From Aeromonas bestiarum (lineage in GTDB: Bacteria; Pseudomonadota; Gammaproteobacteria; Enterobacterales; Aeromonadaceae): 64,000 nt of DNA. Below the pieces are notes generated by a model. The model did no database searches. It saw nothing but the letters and a program-made list of their open reading frames with translations, and was not told the DNA's origin. The position numbers and the translations under genes were made by a program. Position 1 is the first letter of the stretch. Each line of letters starts with the position of its first letter. Shown in pieces: positions 35,839-43,709 of this stretch. The stretch is from contig NZ_CDDA01000028.1 of the NCBI RefSeq assembly GCF_000819745.1, forward strand, positions 224,694-288,693, in the 5' to 3' direction.

Positions 35839-35881
35839 ACAAAGCAGGCAACGCCCGCCGACAGGGTGCAATAACAGGATA

Positions 35882-35916
35882 AAAAGAGGGGCGGTCGATA
35901 CCGCCCCTCTTGTTAT
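35882..35916. terminator. Bidirectional terminator between the YeiL-like gene and the MFS gene
   Basis: A perfect 12-bp stem AAGAGGGGCGGT-CGAT-ACCGCCCCTCTT (35884-35911) is flanked by an A tract on the left and TGTTATT on the right, serving both convergent transcripts. Confidence 0.92.
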
Positions 35917-35928
35917 TCACTCCCCAAC

Positions 35929-37092
35929 TCAGGCCAGACAAGGCTGAGGCCGGGCCATGCGCAGCGACGCCACCAGCATGGCGAGGATCACGCCATAGAT
36001 GACAGGGATGGCGTACATCACCGCCTGCAGACCTATCACCTGCTCCAGCAGGGCGCTGATGGCCGGGCTGAACATGGCCCCCGCGCTGCCACTGATAAGG
36101 ATATAGGAGACGTTCTTGCTCGACGCCTGGCGCACGAACGACACCCCGTAGGCGATAAAGGCGTTGTAGAGGGCCGCGCAGACAAAGCCGTAACCATAGG
36201 TGAGGTAAGGCAGCTGGCTCAGGCTGTCGGTGGTGACGATGAGCGCCGTCATCCCCATCGCCAATGTGATGATCACCAGCAGGAAGGTGCGGATCGGAAT
36301 GCGGGTGACTATGGCGGTCGACACCAGGGCGCCGAGCAGGGCCGCCGTCCAGTACTGAGTGATGATGTTGCCCGCCTCCTCGAAGGGGATGCCGAACTTG
36401 TTCTTCACGAACATGGGCGCCCAGGTGAGGAAGGTGTAAAGCGCCAGCATGCCGAGAAAGAGCCCCAGCCCGCCGCTGATGATGCCGAGGTTCCACTCAG
36501 AGTGCTCGTTGCCGGTACTCTCGCCCCCCGCCTCGCAGGCCCTGAAGTTCGTCAGCACAGCCACCAGCATGGTCGCCAGCGCCACCACGCCCACCGCCAG
36601 ATAGCTCCAGCTCCACGCCATGGCGTGGGTCAGGGTGTAGGTGGTGATGAGTGGAAAGACCACCCCGGCCACGTTGAAGGTGGCATCCTGCACCACCAGC
36701 ATGGTGCTCTGCATCCGCTCCTTCCATACGCTCACCACCAGGGTTCCCGCAATGCAGAGCCCCACCCCGCCACACAGGCCAATCACCGTCATGGCCGCCA
36801 TCACCACATAGAGGGAGCCGGTCAGGTGGAGCGATGCCGCCGCCAGCGCGATCAGGCCATAGCAGAGCAGCGTCATCCGCTTGAGGCCCACCTTCTCGAT
36901 GAGGAAGAAGGCGGCTATGGTGCCCGCCAGCGCCCCGCCGTTTAGCAGGGAGAAGATGGAGGCCACCTGATTGACATCGGCGCCAAACTTGGCAGCTATG
37001 GGGTCGATCAGCATGCCGAACTGGGTCGCGAAACCGGCCATCACGAAGTTGGCCAGGAAGCTGATGGCAGTGAGGGAGAGCTTATTGTTCAT
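35929..37092 (-). CDS. MFS transporter, TsgA-like
   Basis: 387 aa with 12 predicted membrane helices. It has the MFS layout with LNGGALAGTIAAFFLIEKVGLKRM as the loop 2-3 signature and a cytoplasmic loop around residues 185-200 (RACEAGGESTGNEHSEW). It resembles TsgA/FucP-type permeases. It is 55 bases downstream of deoD on the same strand, so a nucleoside or pentose substrate is a sensible inference but not shown by sequence. Confidence 0.82.
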   Translation of the reverse strand: MNNKLSLTAISFLANFVMAGFATQFGMLIDPIAAKFGADVNQVASIFSLLNGGALAGTIAAFFLIEKVGLKRMTLLCYGLIALAAASLHLTGSLYVVMAAMTVIGLCGGVGLCIAGTLVVSVWKERMQSTMLVVQDATFNVAGVVFPLITTYTLTHAMAWSWSYLAVGVVALATMLVAVLTNFRACEAGGESTGNEHSEWNLGIISGGLGLFLGMLALYTFLTWAPMFVKNKFGIPFEEAGNIITQYWTAALLGALVSTAIVTRIPIRTFLLVIITLAMGMTALIVTTDSLSQLPYLTYGYGFVCAALYNAFIAYGVSFVRQASSKNVSYILISGSAGAMFSPAISALLEQVIGLQAVMYAIPVIYGVILAMLVASLRMARPQPCLA

Positions 37093-37147
37093 ATTGGATC
37101 TCTCATAGGGGTCAGGGTGCGTGCAGGGTTGGTCGGGGCCGCGGCGC

Positions 37148-37849
37148 TTACAGCGCTGTGTGCAGCGCCAGCTCGATCATCTGGTTGAAGGAGAGCTGCC
37201 GCTCTTCGGCAGTGGTCTCTTCACCGGTCAGGCAGTGGTCGGAGACAGTCAGGATGGCGAGCGCCTCGATCCCCTGCTGATGGGCCAGCCCGTAGAGACC
37301 GGCCACCTCCATGTCGATGCCGAGCACGCCGAACTTCTCCAGCGCCGGAATGAGGTTTTCGTCCGGATCGTAATAGAGGTCGCCGGTGAAGATATTGCCC
37401 ACCTTGACCGGAATGGCCTTCTCCTGCGCCTTGGTAAACGCCTTGTGCAGCAGGGCGAAATCGGCCGAAGTCGCCATCTGGTAACCGGCGCTGCGCTTGG
37501 CATTGGTCGGGGAGTCGGTGCCCGCCGCCTGCGCCAGGATCACATCGCGCATCTGCACGTGGCGCTGGGTCGCCCCCAGACTGCCGATGCGGATGATCCG
37601 CTTCACCCCGAAGTCGTTCACCAGCTCGTGGGCGTAGAGCACCATGGAGGGGATCCCCATGCCGTGGCCCATCACAGAGATGCGCTGACCGTTGTAGTAG
37701 CCGGTGTAGCCCAGCATATTGCGCACATTGGTCACCTCGCGCGCATCGGTCAGAAAGGTCTCGGCGATATAGCGGGCCCGCAGCGGATCCCCCGGCATGA
37801 TGACGGTCTCGGCGAAATCGCCCGGGTTGGCATTGATATGAGCGGTCAT
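37148..37849 (-). CDS. deoD: Purine nucleoside phosphorylase DeoD-type
   Basis: 233 aa. It cleaves purine nucleosides with phosphate. VIMPGDPLRARYIAETFL (phosphate loop), GHGMGIPSMVLYAHELV, IRIGSLGA, DMEVAGLYGLA (substrate Glu in MEVAG) and TVSDHCLTGEETTAEERQ (catalytic Asp) are all present. The frame continues 47 codons upstream, but only MTAHINANPGDFAE matches the family start, with GGAG nearby. It is first gene of a deoD-MFS operon; an isolated deoD outside the deoCABD cluster suggests a second isozyme. Confidence 0.95.
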   Translation of the reverse strand: MTAHINANPGDFAETVIMPGDPLRARYIAETFLTDAREVTNVRNMLGYTGYYNGQRISVMGHGMGIPSMVLYAHELVNDFGVKRIIRIGSLGATQRHVQMRDVILAQAAGTDSPTNAKRSAGYQMATSADFALLHKAFTKAQEKAIPVKVGNIFTGDLYYDPDENLIPALEKFGVLGIDMEVAGLYGLAHQQGIEALAILTVSDHCLTGEETTAEERQLSFNQMIELALHTAL

Positions 37850-37915
37850 TATTGTTGTGCTCCAGTTTGACTCCTGTAGATGAGCGCATCCTAGCCCCCG
37901 CCCGGCCTCCCCTTG

Positions 37916-37931
37916 CAGGACAAAAGTCCTG
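37916..37931. promoter_or_regulatory. Inverted repeat upstream of deoD, candidate Crp/Fnr-type operator
   Basis: CAGGAC-AAAA-GTCCTG: perfect six-base arms around four bases, the same geometry as Fnr-family sites, located 67-82 bases before the deoD start. The neighbouring YeiL-like regulator is the obvious candidate binder, but this is inference. Confidence 0.45.
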
Positions 37932-38057
37932 TTGCCCCGATCGAGATCCCAGTTCCGGCAACTTGTTGTCTGCTGTGTTGCGTGCTGCATGCTTTTCGAC
38001 GTTGCTTGCTACGGCTTGCCCATCACAGTCACCCACCATCCCGCTTGGCAACCGGCA

Positions 38058-38090
38058 TAAAAAAGCGGGAGGGCGACTGCCCTCCCGCTG
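38058..38090 (-). terminator. Terminator of the DUF1349 gene
   Basis: AGCGGGAGGGC-AGTC-GCCCTCCCGCT (38064-38089) read on the minus strand runs into TTTTTTATG. Confidence 0.88.
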
Positions 38091-38177
38091 GATAGACCCT
38101 GTTACTGGCGCAACGGGCCGATGACATTGTTGGTTCTGCAGATTAACGCCGTCACGGCGCCAACAATAGGCAGATAG

Positions 38178-38759
38178 CTAGCTCAGGTCATGCAGCGCCT
38201 TGCCAAGGGGCGGCGTGAGGCGCAGATCCGAGAAGCGCACCGCCAGCCCCTGCCGCTCGGGGGTGCAGCACATCACCCCGATAAAGCAGCGTTCGCTTGG
38301 CGGGAACGGCGCGAGGCGCAGCAGCGGCCACACCTTGCCATCGGTGGAGTATTGCAGACGCAGGCAATCGGCCAGCCGGGTCAGACGCAGCCAGAAACGG
38401 CGCGGATTACCGGTGAAAATGCCGGTGGCCCAGTCAGAGCGCGGATTGGTCAGCACGCTGCCAATCATCGGCTGGGCATCGTTGTATTCGATCCCCGCTT
38501 TGAGCCAGTGCGCGTCGTCTTGCAGCAGCATCAATCCCGCCTGATCGTAGAGGGTGGTGAACTCCCCCTCGACGCAGACCTGAAAGGTAAACTCCCCCGC
38601 CACCTCGCAGCCATAGAGATGCCCGCTGTGGCGCTCGAAGCCATACCAGGTGCTGCGCCAAAAATCGGTCTGCTGGTCCGTGACTACCTGCAAGCCGTCG
38701 TCTGTCTGGTGCCACTGGGCCGGTTCATTGAGCCAGCGCCATTGCGTCCCTTCCATCAT
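38178..38759 (-). CDS. DUF1349 domain-containing protein
   Basis: 193 aa. The start MMEGTQWRWLNEPAQW leads to the DUF1349 (concanavalin-like fold) pattern: TDFWRSTWYGF...GHLYGCEVAGEFTFQVCVEGEFTTLYDQAGLMLLQDDAHWLKAGIEY, ending with FIGVMCCTPERQGLAVRFSDLRL. Members (YeaI/regulation-type) are soluble and of unknown activity. ATG 38756 is an equally possible start; the frame is open to 38810. Confidence 0.82.
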   Translation of the reverse strand: MMEGTQWRWLNEPAQWHQTDDGLQVVTDQQTDFWRSTWYGFERHSGHLYGCEVAGEFTFQVCVEGEFTTLYDQAGLMLLQDDAHWLKAGIEYNDAQPMIGSVLTNPRSDWATGIFTGNPRRFWLRLTRLADCLRLQYSTDGKVWPLLRLAPFPPSERCFIGVMCCTPERQGLAVRFSDLRLTPPLGKALHDLS

Positions 38760-38927
38760 CCTGCTTTGCCCCCTTATCGCGCGTAATCCCGCACAAATGG
38801 TGCTCGCCAACGCCTCGTCCGGTCACGACAGGTCATGGCTGCACCTCTGCGGAATCCATAAAAGGAGTCAATAGTGTCGCTATTGCCGTCCCGATACAAG
38901 GCTTGTGCGTTGCGCCATCAGTGCGCC

Positions 38928-38960
38928 CCAAAAAGCGCGGGGGGCCTGATGGCCCCCCGC
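38928..38960 (-). terminator. Terminator of the PsiF-like gene
   Basis: GCGGGGGGCC-ATCA-GGCCCCCCGC (38937-38960) followed on the minus strand by GCTTTTTGGGG. Confidence 0.85.
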
Positions 38961-38984
38961 AAACACACCGGATGAGAAAACGCC

Positions 38985-39365
38985 TTACTTGGCGGCGCTA
39001 TCCTTTACGCACTTCTGGACAAAACTGTTCTTGGCCGCGCCAGCCAGCTTCTTGTCGGCCGCCGCCTTCTCGCACTTGGCCGCCGGATCCATCGCCGCGC
39101 CCGTCTTCACGCACTTCTGGATAAAGCTGTTCTTGGCCGCACCGGCCAGCTTCTTGTCGGCGGCCGCCTTCTCGCACTCGCCGGTCGCGGCGCCAGCGGC
39201 ATCTTTCACACACTTGCCGACAAAGCTGGTCTTGGCGGCGCCGTTAAGCTTTTTGGCTGCGGCCTGCGCCTCGCACTGCAACTGGGCAGCGTCGTTGGCA
39301 AAGGCCGGATTGGCCAGCAGCACGCTGCCGCAGAGCAGGCCGAACAGGATGGCAATACGCTTCAT
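38985..39365 (-). CDS. PsiF-repeat exported protein
   Basis: 126 aa. Signal peptide MKRIAILFGLLCGSVLLANPAFA-ND, then three PsiF-type repeats of about 32 residues. Each reads C-E-x-A-A-A-x-K-K-L-x-G-A-A-K-x-S-F-x-x-K-C-V-K, with paired cysteines (about residues 32 and 53, 65 and 86, 99 and 120). E. coli PsiF has two repeats and is phosphate-starvation induced; function is unknown. ATG 39365 has AAGGAACG upstream. A partial PhoB half-site (TTGTCAT, 39437-39443 on the minus strand) lies about 75 bases upstream, but its second half is poor. Confidence 0.88.
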   Translation of the reverse strand: MKRIAILFGLLCGSVLLANPAFANDAAQLQCEAQAAAKKLNGAAKTSFVGKCVKDAAGAATGECEKAAADKKLAGAAKNSFIQKCVKTGAAMDPAAKCEKAAADKKLAGAAKNSFVQKCVKDSAAK

Positions 39366-39864
39366 ATGACGTTCCTTATTGTGATGTGTTGACATGGTGA
39401 CCTGTTTGCAGGGTGATCTGATTGCAAGTAACTGTTATGACAACAGCTGATTGTTACCGCAGATCGCCCGGCCACAGAGAGCAGGGCAGTATTGCCCGCA
39501 CTATAGCGCCGATTGGCAGAGCGGGATCGCCCCCAACAGGCTTCCCTCAGCACAAGTCAGAGCCCCTCTTCCTCACGACGCCTGCCACCCCCAATAAAAT
39601 CAAGGGCCATGGGAATCCTTGTCCTACCTCTACCATTTTTTGAACTGGCGCATAAAACGCAGATCTTCCTGATAGTTACGTCAATTTTTGACTGGTGAGC
39701 CGAGATTGACGAAGCGTAAGATAGTCATCTGGTGCCTATTGTTTGGCTGCGAAGGTACAGCCCTCTCAAGTCAACGGAGCTGTTTTGATCGGACTGTGCC
39801 TTGTTCAAAAAATTGCTGTATCACCTCTCTATAATTTAAACCATAAGCTATGTGAAGGATTAAT
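39366..39864. other. Transition from core to AT-rich accessory DNA
   Basis: 500 bases without a convincing gene. The left half has core composition and includes the psiF upstream region. From about 39,590 the sequence becomes AT-rich up to the NACHT gene. A perfect TATAAT (39830-39835) with no good -35 and an AAGGATT ribosome site lie directly before the NACHT start. No repeat matching the right edge near 44.65 kb, tRNA or integrase was found. Confidence 0.6.
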
Positions 39865-42117
39865 ATGAAAGCAGAAATAATTCCTAACTGGAAAAAACAT
39901 GAACAAGATATATTGACGATATCCAAGATAATATTTAATGCTGATGCCAAGGCAGACAGACTGCATGGTGTTAATTACGACGCGGTCATTAAGAAAAGCA
40001 ATGACGAGATAATAATAATAGAAATGACTGTTAGAAATGATCTGACCAAGGTACGAGAGGATGTTATAAAAATATATTCAACAAAACTAAAGTTTGCAGC
40101 AGAAGGTGTAATAGTTAGAGGATATATTGTATTAGATAGTGAACCTACCCAAGGGATGTTAGATATAGGCGCTGACCATAAAATACAAGTACTATCAAAA
40201 GAAAGCTTTATTTCCCAGGCATTCAAATATAAAGATTACTATTGTTTGAGAAACCAACATCCTTTTGGTAGCGCAATAAATCCATCAACTGGGAGGCCTG
40301 ATACACACCAATATATATCAGTCAATTATTACAACGAGACCAAAAATAAATCTTTTTCTATAGATGACCTAGCAAAAAAAATAGAACGAGGCGAAAAAAT
40401 TGTACTACTTGGTGATTATGGCACTGGGAAAAGTAGGTGTATAAAAGAAACGTTTACATTCCTTAGTGAAAGACTTACATCAAAATATGTTCTTGCTATA
40501 AATTTACGTGAGCATTGGGGCGCAAGCTTTGCAGAAGAGATAATTACAGGGCACTTGAAACGACTAGGTTTATCAACATCCATAGATAGAGCAATGCAAT
40601 TATTACACTCTGGTAGCATTGTTATCCTGTTAGATGGCTTTGATGAAGTCGGATCTCAATTATTTGTTAGTAACCAAGAAAAAAGAGACAGTTTGAGAAA
40701 GGAAGCTCTAAAGGGCGTATCTGATTTGATTAGAATTTGCCCATCAGGAGTACTGATAACTGGTAGACCACATTTCTTTCACGGCAACAAAGAAATGTTA
40801 GAATGCCTAGGCCTTTCAACAAGAAGTAGTAATACAAATATATTATATTGCGAAAGTGAATTTAATGAAGTTCAAGCAGCATTATACCTACAAAGTATTG
40901 GCATAAATAATATACCGCCCGTTTGGTTCCCCAAAAAGCCATTGATATTCCAAATACTCTCCCAAATGAACCAAAATGAGATAGTTAGAGTTTTATCTAG
41001 TAATAATGGTGAGCTGCATTTCTGGGGACAATTCCTAGATACGATATGTCAACGCGAAGCAACAATTGTAAAAAACTCCATAGATCCCGATGTAGTCAGA
41101 TTAGTGCTAAGTAATTTAGCAAAAACAACCCGCTGTGGAAATTACAACTTAGGTAGATTGACTATAAAAGATGTAAATAATGCTTATGAGAAGGCTACAG
41201 GAAATGTCCCTGATGAGGCAGGGAATTTAATGCTCAGTCGACTATGCACTCTCGGAAGAGTTGAGCCTGAGTCTCCTGACCGGCAATTCATTGATACATA
41301 CATAGTTCAATTATTATATGCAGATTCTTTAGTTGATGACATAACAAATAAAGAATTTATAATACTTGATGAGGACTGGAAACAACCTCTAAATAAAATG
41401 GGAAGCCAACTGTTATCACAGTGGATAGACTTATATGATTTGAGTGATGATGCACTATCATTTATCCATAGAGGAACTACAAAACAAAACCAACAAGTTA
41501 TTGGTGAACTTACATCATCTATATATAACCTATCTAGTCATGATATTGATTTCGGCGGTGTTAGTGTTGAATCAATAATTCCTATTCTATTACTTGGTGC
41601 TAGAAGAGTATTCAACGTTACATTTAGAAACTGCATTATAGAAGAAGTTTGCTTCAATGATTGCAAGGTTGATCAATCATCCCATGTAACGATTATAGAC
41701 TCAGATATAAGTGAAGCTAAAGGAATGGCGAGCACGGAGAAACTACCTGAGTGGATTAAAAATACAAATATACTAAAAGCAGAAAGTACATCTAACTCAT
41801 CAAGAATAAAATCAAGTAATCTTCCCGCATCACAGAAACTTTTCTTATCTATAATTCAAAAAATATTCTTCCAACGTGGTGGTGGGAGAAAAGAAAACTC
41901 CTTATACAAAGGGGCTTTTGGCCAAGAGTTCGACAGAAAAAAAATAGAGAGAATATTATCCATATTACTTACAGAGGGGCTAATTGAAAAAAGCAAGGAT
42001 ACCGGAGGATTCATTTACAATCCGAAAAGGGAATATACATCAAGAATGAAATTAATCAAGGATCAGCTGGCTCTTTCTACCGATGAGCTGTGGCTTAAAA
42101 TAAAGGAACTCGATTAA
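39865..42117 (+). CDS. NACHT-domain NTPase with nuclease-like N-terminus (candidate antiphage protein)
   Basis: 750 aa. Residues 1-125 look like a PD-(D/E)xK/Mrr-type domain: NYDAVI (Asp39) and IIIIEMTVR (Glu53), although the usual Lys two residues after Glu is Thr55. A NACHT STAND ATPase follows: Walker A GDYGTGKSR (183-191), Walker B IVILLDGFDEV (252-262) and a sensor-like GVLITGRPHF (295-304). Residues 560-620 have a pentapeptide/beta-helix-like run (FGGVSVES...VTFRNCIIEEVCFNDC), and 655-750 look like a winged-helix end. Base composition is far more AT-rich than its neighbours and rare codons such as ATA and AGA are common, so it was acquired horizontally. Bacterial NACHT proteins are known antiphage sensors that act as single genes, as this one stands. 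Defence activity here is inferred. Confidence 0.85.
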   Translation: MKAEIIPNWKKHEQDILTISKIIFNADAKADRLHGVNYDAVIKKSNDEIIIIEMTVRNDLTKVREDVIKIYSTKLKFAAEGVIVRGYIVLDSEPTQGMLDIGADHKIQVLSKESFISQAFKYKDYYCLRNQHPFGSAINPSTGRPDTHQYISVNYYNETKNKSFSIDDLAKKIERGEKIVLLGDYGTGKSRCIKETFTFLSERLTSKYVLAINLREHWGASFAEEIITGHLKRLGLSTSIDRAMQLLHSGSIVILLDGFDEVGSQLFVSNQEKRDSLRKEALKGVSDLIRICPSGVLITGRPHFFHGNKEMLECLGLSTRSSNTNILYCESEFNEVQAALYLQSIGINNIPPVWFPKKPLIFQILSQMNQNEIVRVLSSNNGELHFWGQFLDTICQREATIVKNSIDPDVVRLVLSNLAKTTRCGNYNLGRLTIKDVNNAYEKATGNVPDEAGNLMLSRLCTLGRVEPESPDRQFIDTYIVQLLYADSLVDDITNKEFIILDEDWKQPLNKMGSQLLSQWIDLYDLSDDALSFIHRGTTKQNQQVIGELTSSIYNLSSHDIDFGGVSVESIIPILLLGARRVFNVTFRNCIIEEVCFNDCKVDQSSHVTIIDSDISEAKGMASTEKLPEWIKNTNILKAESTSNSSRIKSSNLPASQKLFLSIIQKIFFQRGGGRKENSLYKGAFGQEFDRKKIERILSILLTEGLIEKSKDTGGFIYNPKREYTSRMKLIKDQLALSTDELWLKIKELD

Positions 42118-42130
42118 ATAGTAAGAAATT

Positions 42131-42173
42131 AGGATACCCATCTTTCTGAGCCAGCCATGATTTGGCTGGCTCA
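42131..42173. repeat. RAYT-associated palindromic repeat, copy 1
   Basis: Head AGGATACCCATCTTTC followed by a perfect hairpin TGAGCCAGCCA-TGATT-TGGCTGGCTCA (42147-42173). It has the same head as the copy at 42234 and can double as the NACHT gene terminator. Confidence 0.7.
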
Positions 42174-42233
42174 CAATTTAGCTACTTTATCCCTCCAACC
42201 AATACTCCCTTTCAATCTCCACCAAAAATATCT

Positions 42234-42274
42234 AGGACACCCACCTTTCTGAGCCAGCCACTGCTCGGCGGGCT
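42234..42274. repeat. RAYT-associated palindromic repeat, copy 2
   Basis: Head AGGACACCCACCTTTC followed by TGAGCCAGCCACTGCTCGGC..., hairpin AGCCAGCC / GGCGGGCT with one mismatch. It differs from copy 1 by two transitions in the first 27 bases. It lies 150 bases downstream of the transposase stop. Confidence 0.7.
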
Positions 42275-42422
42275 ATCTCTGCAATCATGAATACTGACTC
42301 CAAGAAAACAGTAACAATCGGGCAAACGAGTGGTTTTTGCCTGACAGATCACTTGTACAAACGTGGCAATGCCTGACACCGGAACATATGCCAAAAACGG
42401 GGAGAAGACAGGGGCTAACGGA

Positions 42423-43373
42423 TTAGTAAGGTGGCTGATGACATCGTTGTTGACCACAGTGGCGGGCGAACTGCCGACAATGTGCCTTGTCTCCCACAAC
42501 TCTGAGCCCTTGTCGCCTAAACAGCATCACCTGTTTCAGCCATCGGGCACCATCAAGGCCCAACCGCGCCAAGATTGGGGCCAGGTGGGCCGGAATATAA
42601 CCCCGCTTGTCGGTCCGAATTGCACGGCCGGTCCAGTCAACCAGCATCAGATAGTCAGTGAAGACATAGGGCAGGCCGTCAGGTTCGCACCTACTGGCAA
42701 ATGGCAGCAATAGTGGTGGCAAAACATCGGTGCCGGGATCTTTCTCGAGACGCTGTTTGATACTGGTGTAATCGCTCTGCTCGGGCCGGTCGGCCAATCC
42801 AGCCCGTATCGGGTTGAGGTCCACATACGCCATGCAGGCGAGCAGGGCCGACTCGGTCAGCAAAGCCTGGCTTTTGAAGCGCCCTTCCCAGAAATGGCCC
42901 TTGCAGCTATCTTCCCGATTGGCCTGCCGTGCCAGGGTTTCATTGAGCAGCCGCACAAACCAGCTGATGGAGTGAAGCCGCTCGCGCCACTCCCCTATCA
43001 GCTGCTGCACCACAACCAGCTCGGGCTCAATCAGGGATTCCCCCTGGTACCAGCGCCGTACCTGCAGCGGCCATTGAAACAGGGCAGCCCAGCGCTCGGC
43101 CACCTCCCGCTCGCTCCAGCTGGCAGCTGTATCGGGTTCCACTTTGAGCACCAGATGATAATGGTTGCTCATCACTGCATAGGCGCAGACGCTGATGGCA
43201 AACAGACGCGACAGCTGGCCCAGCTTGTCGACTACCCACTGGCGCCTGTGCTCGTAACTCTGGCCAGAATGAACATCTTCCCCACACAGAAAAGCCCGCC
43301 GTACACAGCGACTAACCACATGGTAATAAGGCGTATCCTGCAAGCTGATCTGACGTGAACGGGCAATGGTCAT
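42423..43373 (-). CDS. REP-associated tyrosine transposase (RAYT, Y1/IS200-like)
   Basis: 316 aa. HUH motif in VMSNHYHLVLK (His71, His73), conserved GHFWEGRFKSQAL, and MAYVDLNPIRAGL, where Tyr183 is the likely nucleophile. This is the TnpA_REP pattern of single-copy, domesticated Y1 transposases that process REP hairpins. The composition is core-like rather than AT-rich. Related palindromic repeats flank it: two on the left (42131, 42234) and one in inverted orientation on the right (43410-43449). The protein seems complete. Confidence 0.9.
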   Translation of the reverse strand: MTIARSRQISLQDTPYYHVVSRCVRRAFLCGEDVHSGQSYEHRRQWVVDKLGQLSRLFAISVCAYAVMSNHYHLVLKVEPDTAASWSEREVAERWAALFQWPLQVRRWYQGESLIEPELVVVQQLIGEWRERLHSISWFVRLLNETLARQANREDSCKGHFWEGRFKSQALLTESALLACMAYVDLNPIRAGLADRPEQSDYTSIKQRLEKDPGTDVLPPLLLPFASRCEPDGLPYVFTDYLMLVDWTGRAIRTDKRGYIPAHLAPILARLGLDGARWLKQVMLFRRQGLRVVGDKAHCRQFARHCGQQRCHQPPY

Positions 43374-43409
43374 GGCTCACCCCTCGACAGTGACCTCTCA
43401 TCTCAAGCC

Positions 43410-43449
43410 AAGTACAGCACTGCGCCGCTGTCAAAAAGGTGGGTGACCC
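43410..43449. repeat. RAYT-associated palindromic repeat, copy 3 (inverted)
   Basis: Reading the minus strand from 43449: head GGGTCACCCACCTTTTTG, then ACAGC-GGCGCAGT-GCTGT. The CACCCACCTTT core matches the heads of copies 1 and 2 in the opposite orientation, so the transposase gene lies between inverted copies. Confidence 0.55.
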
Positions 43450-43470
43450 AATTTATCCCAGAAACTATTA

Positions 43471-43665
43471 CTATCCAGCCCCCACTAAACAACATACGAA
43501 CGCCTCTACTCGAAGCCCAAGAATAAAGCCAGTAATGATTGAAAAGTAAAATATATACACTTGCAACTGTCTTGTCATCATCATTTTAAAAAGATGAACA
43601 CACACAAATTTCAGTATACAGCTCACGACAAGGTAAATAGCAAAAATAAATAGCGCAACCAGCAA
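43471..43665 (-). CDS. Small two-helix membrane protein, unknown
   Basis: 64 aa from a TTG start with GGAG six bases upstream. Two strongly hydrophobic segments (about 2-22, LVALFIFAIYLVVSCILKFV; about 38-58, IFYFSIITGFILGL...) flank a short basic loop (FKMMMTRQ). No family is recognised. It begins 45 bases after the stop of the iron-regulated secreted protein, on the same strand and with the same AT-rich composition. Small membrane proteins in this position are often immunity proteins, but nothing in the sequence proves it. Confidence 0.55.
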   Translation of the reverse strand: MLVALFIFAIYLVVSCILKFVCVHLFKMMMTRQLQVYIFYFSIITGFILGLRVEAFVCCLVGAG

Positions 43666-43709
43666 TTCTCACTCCACCATAAAATATAGAAAGACCATAG
43701 GAGAATATA

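Noticed and set aside
37850..37990. 47-codon extension of DeoD
   Set aside because: Extra residues show no similarity to the family, and the stretch contains a candidate operator.
42147..42173. Hairpin after the NACHT gene as a plain terminator
   Set aside because: It has no T tract and shares its 16-base head with a second copy at 42234, so a RAYT-type repeat is the better explanation, although it may still end transcription.
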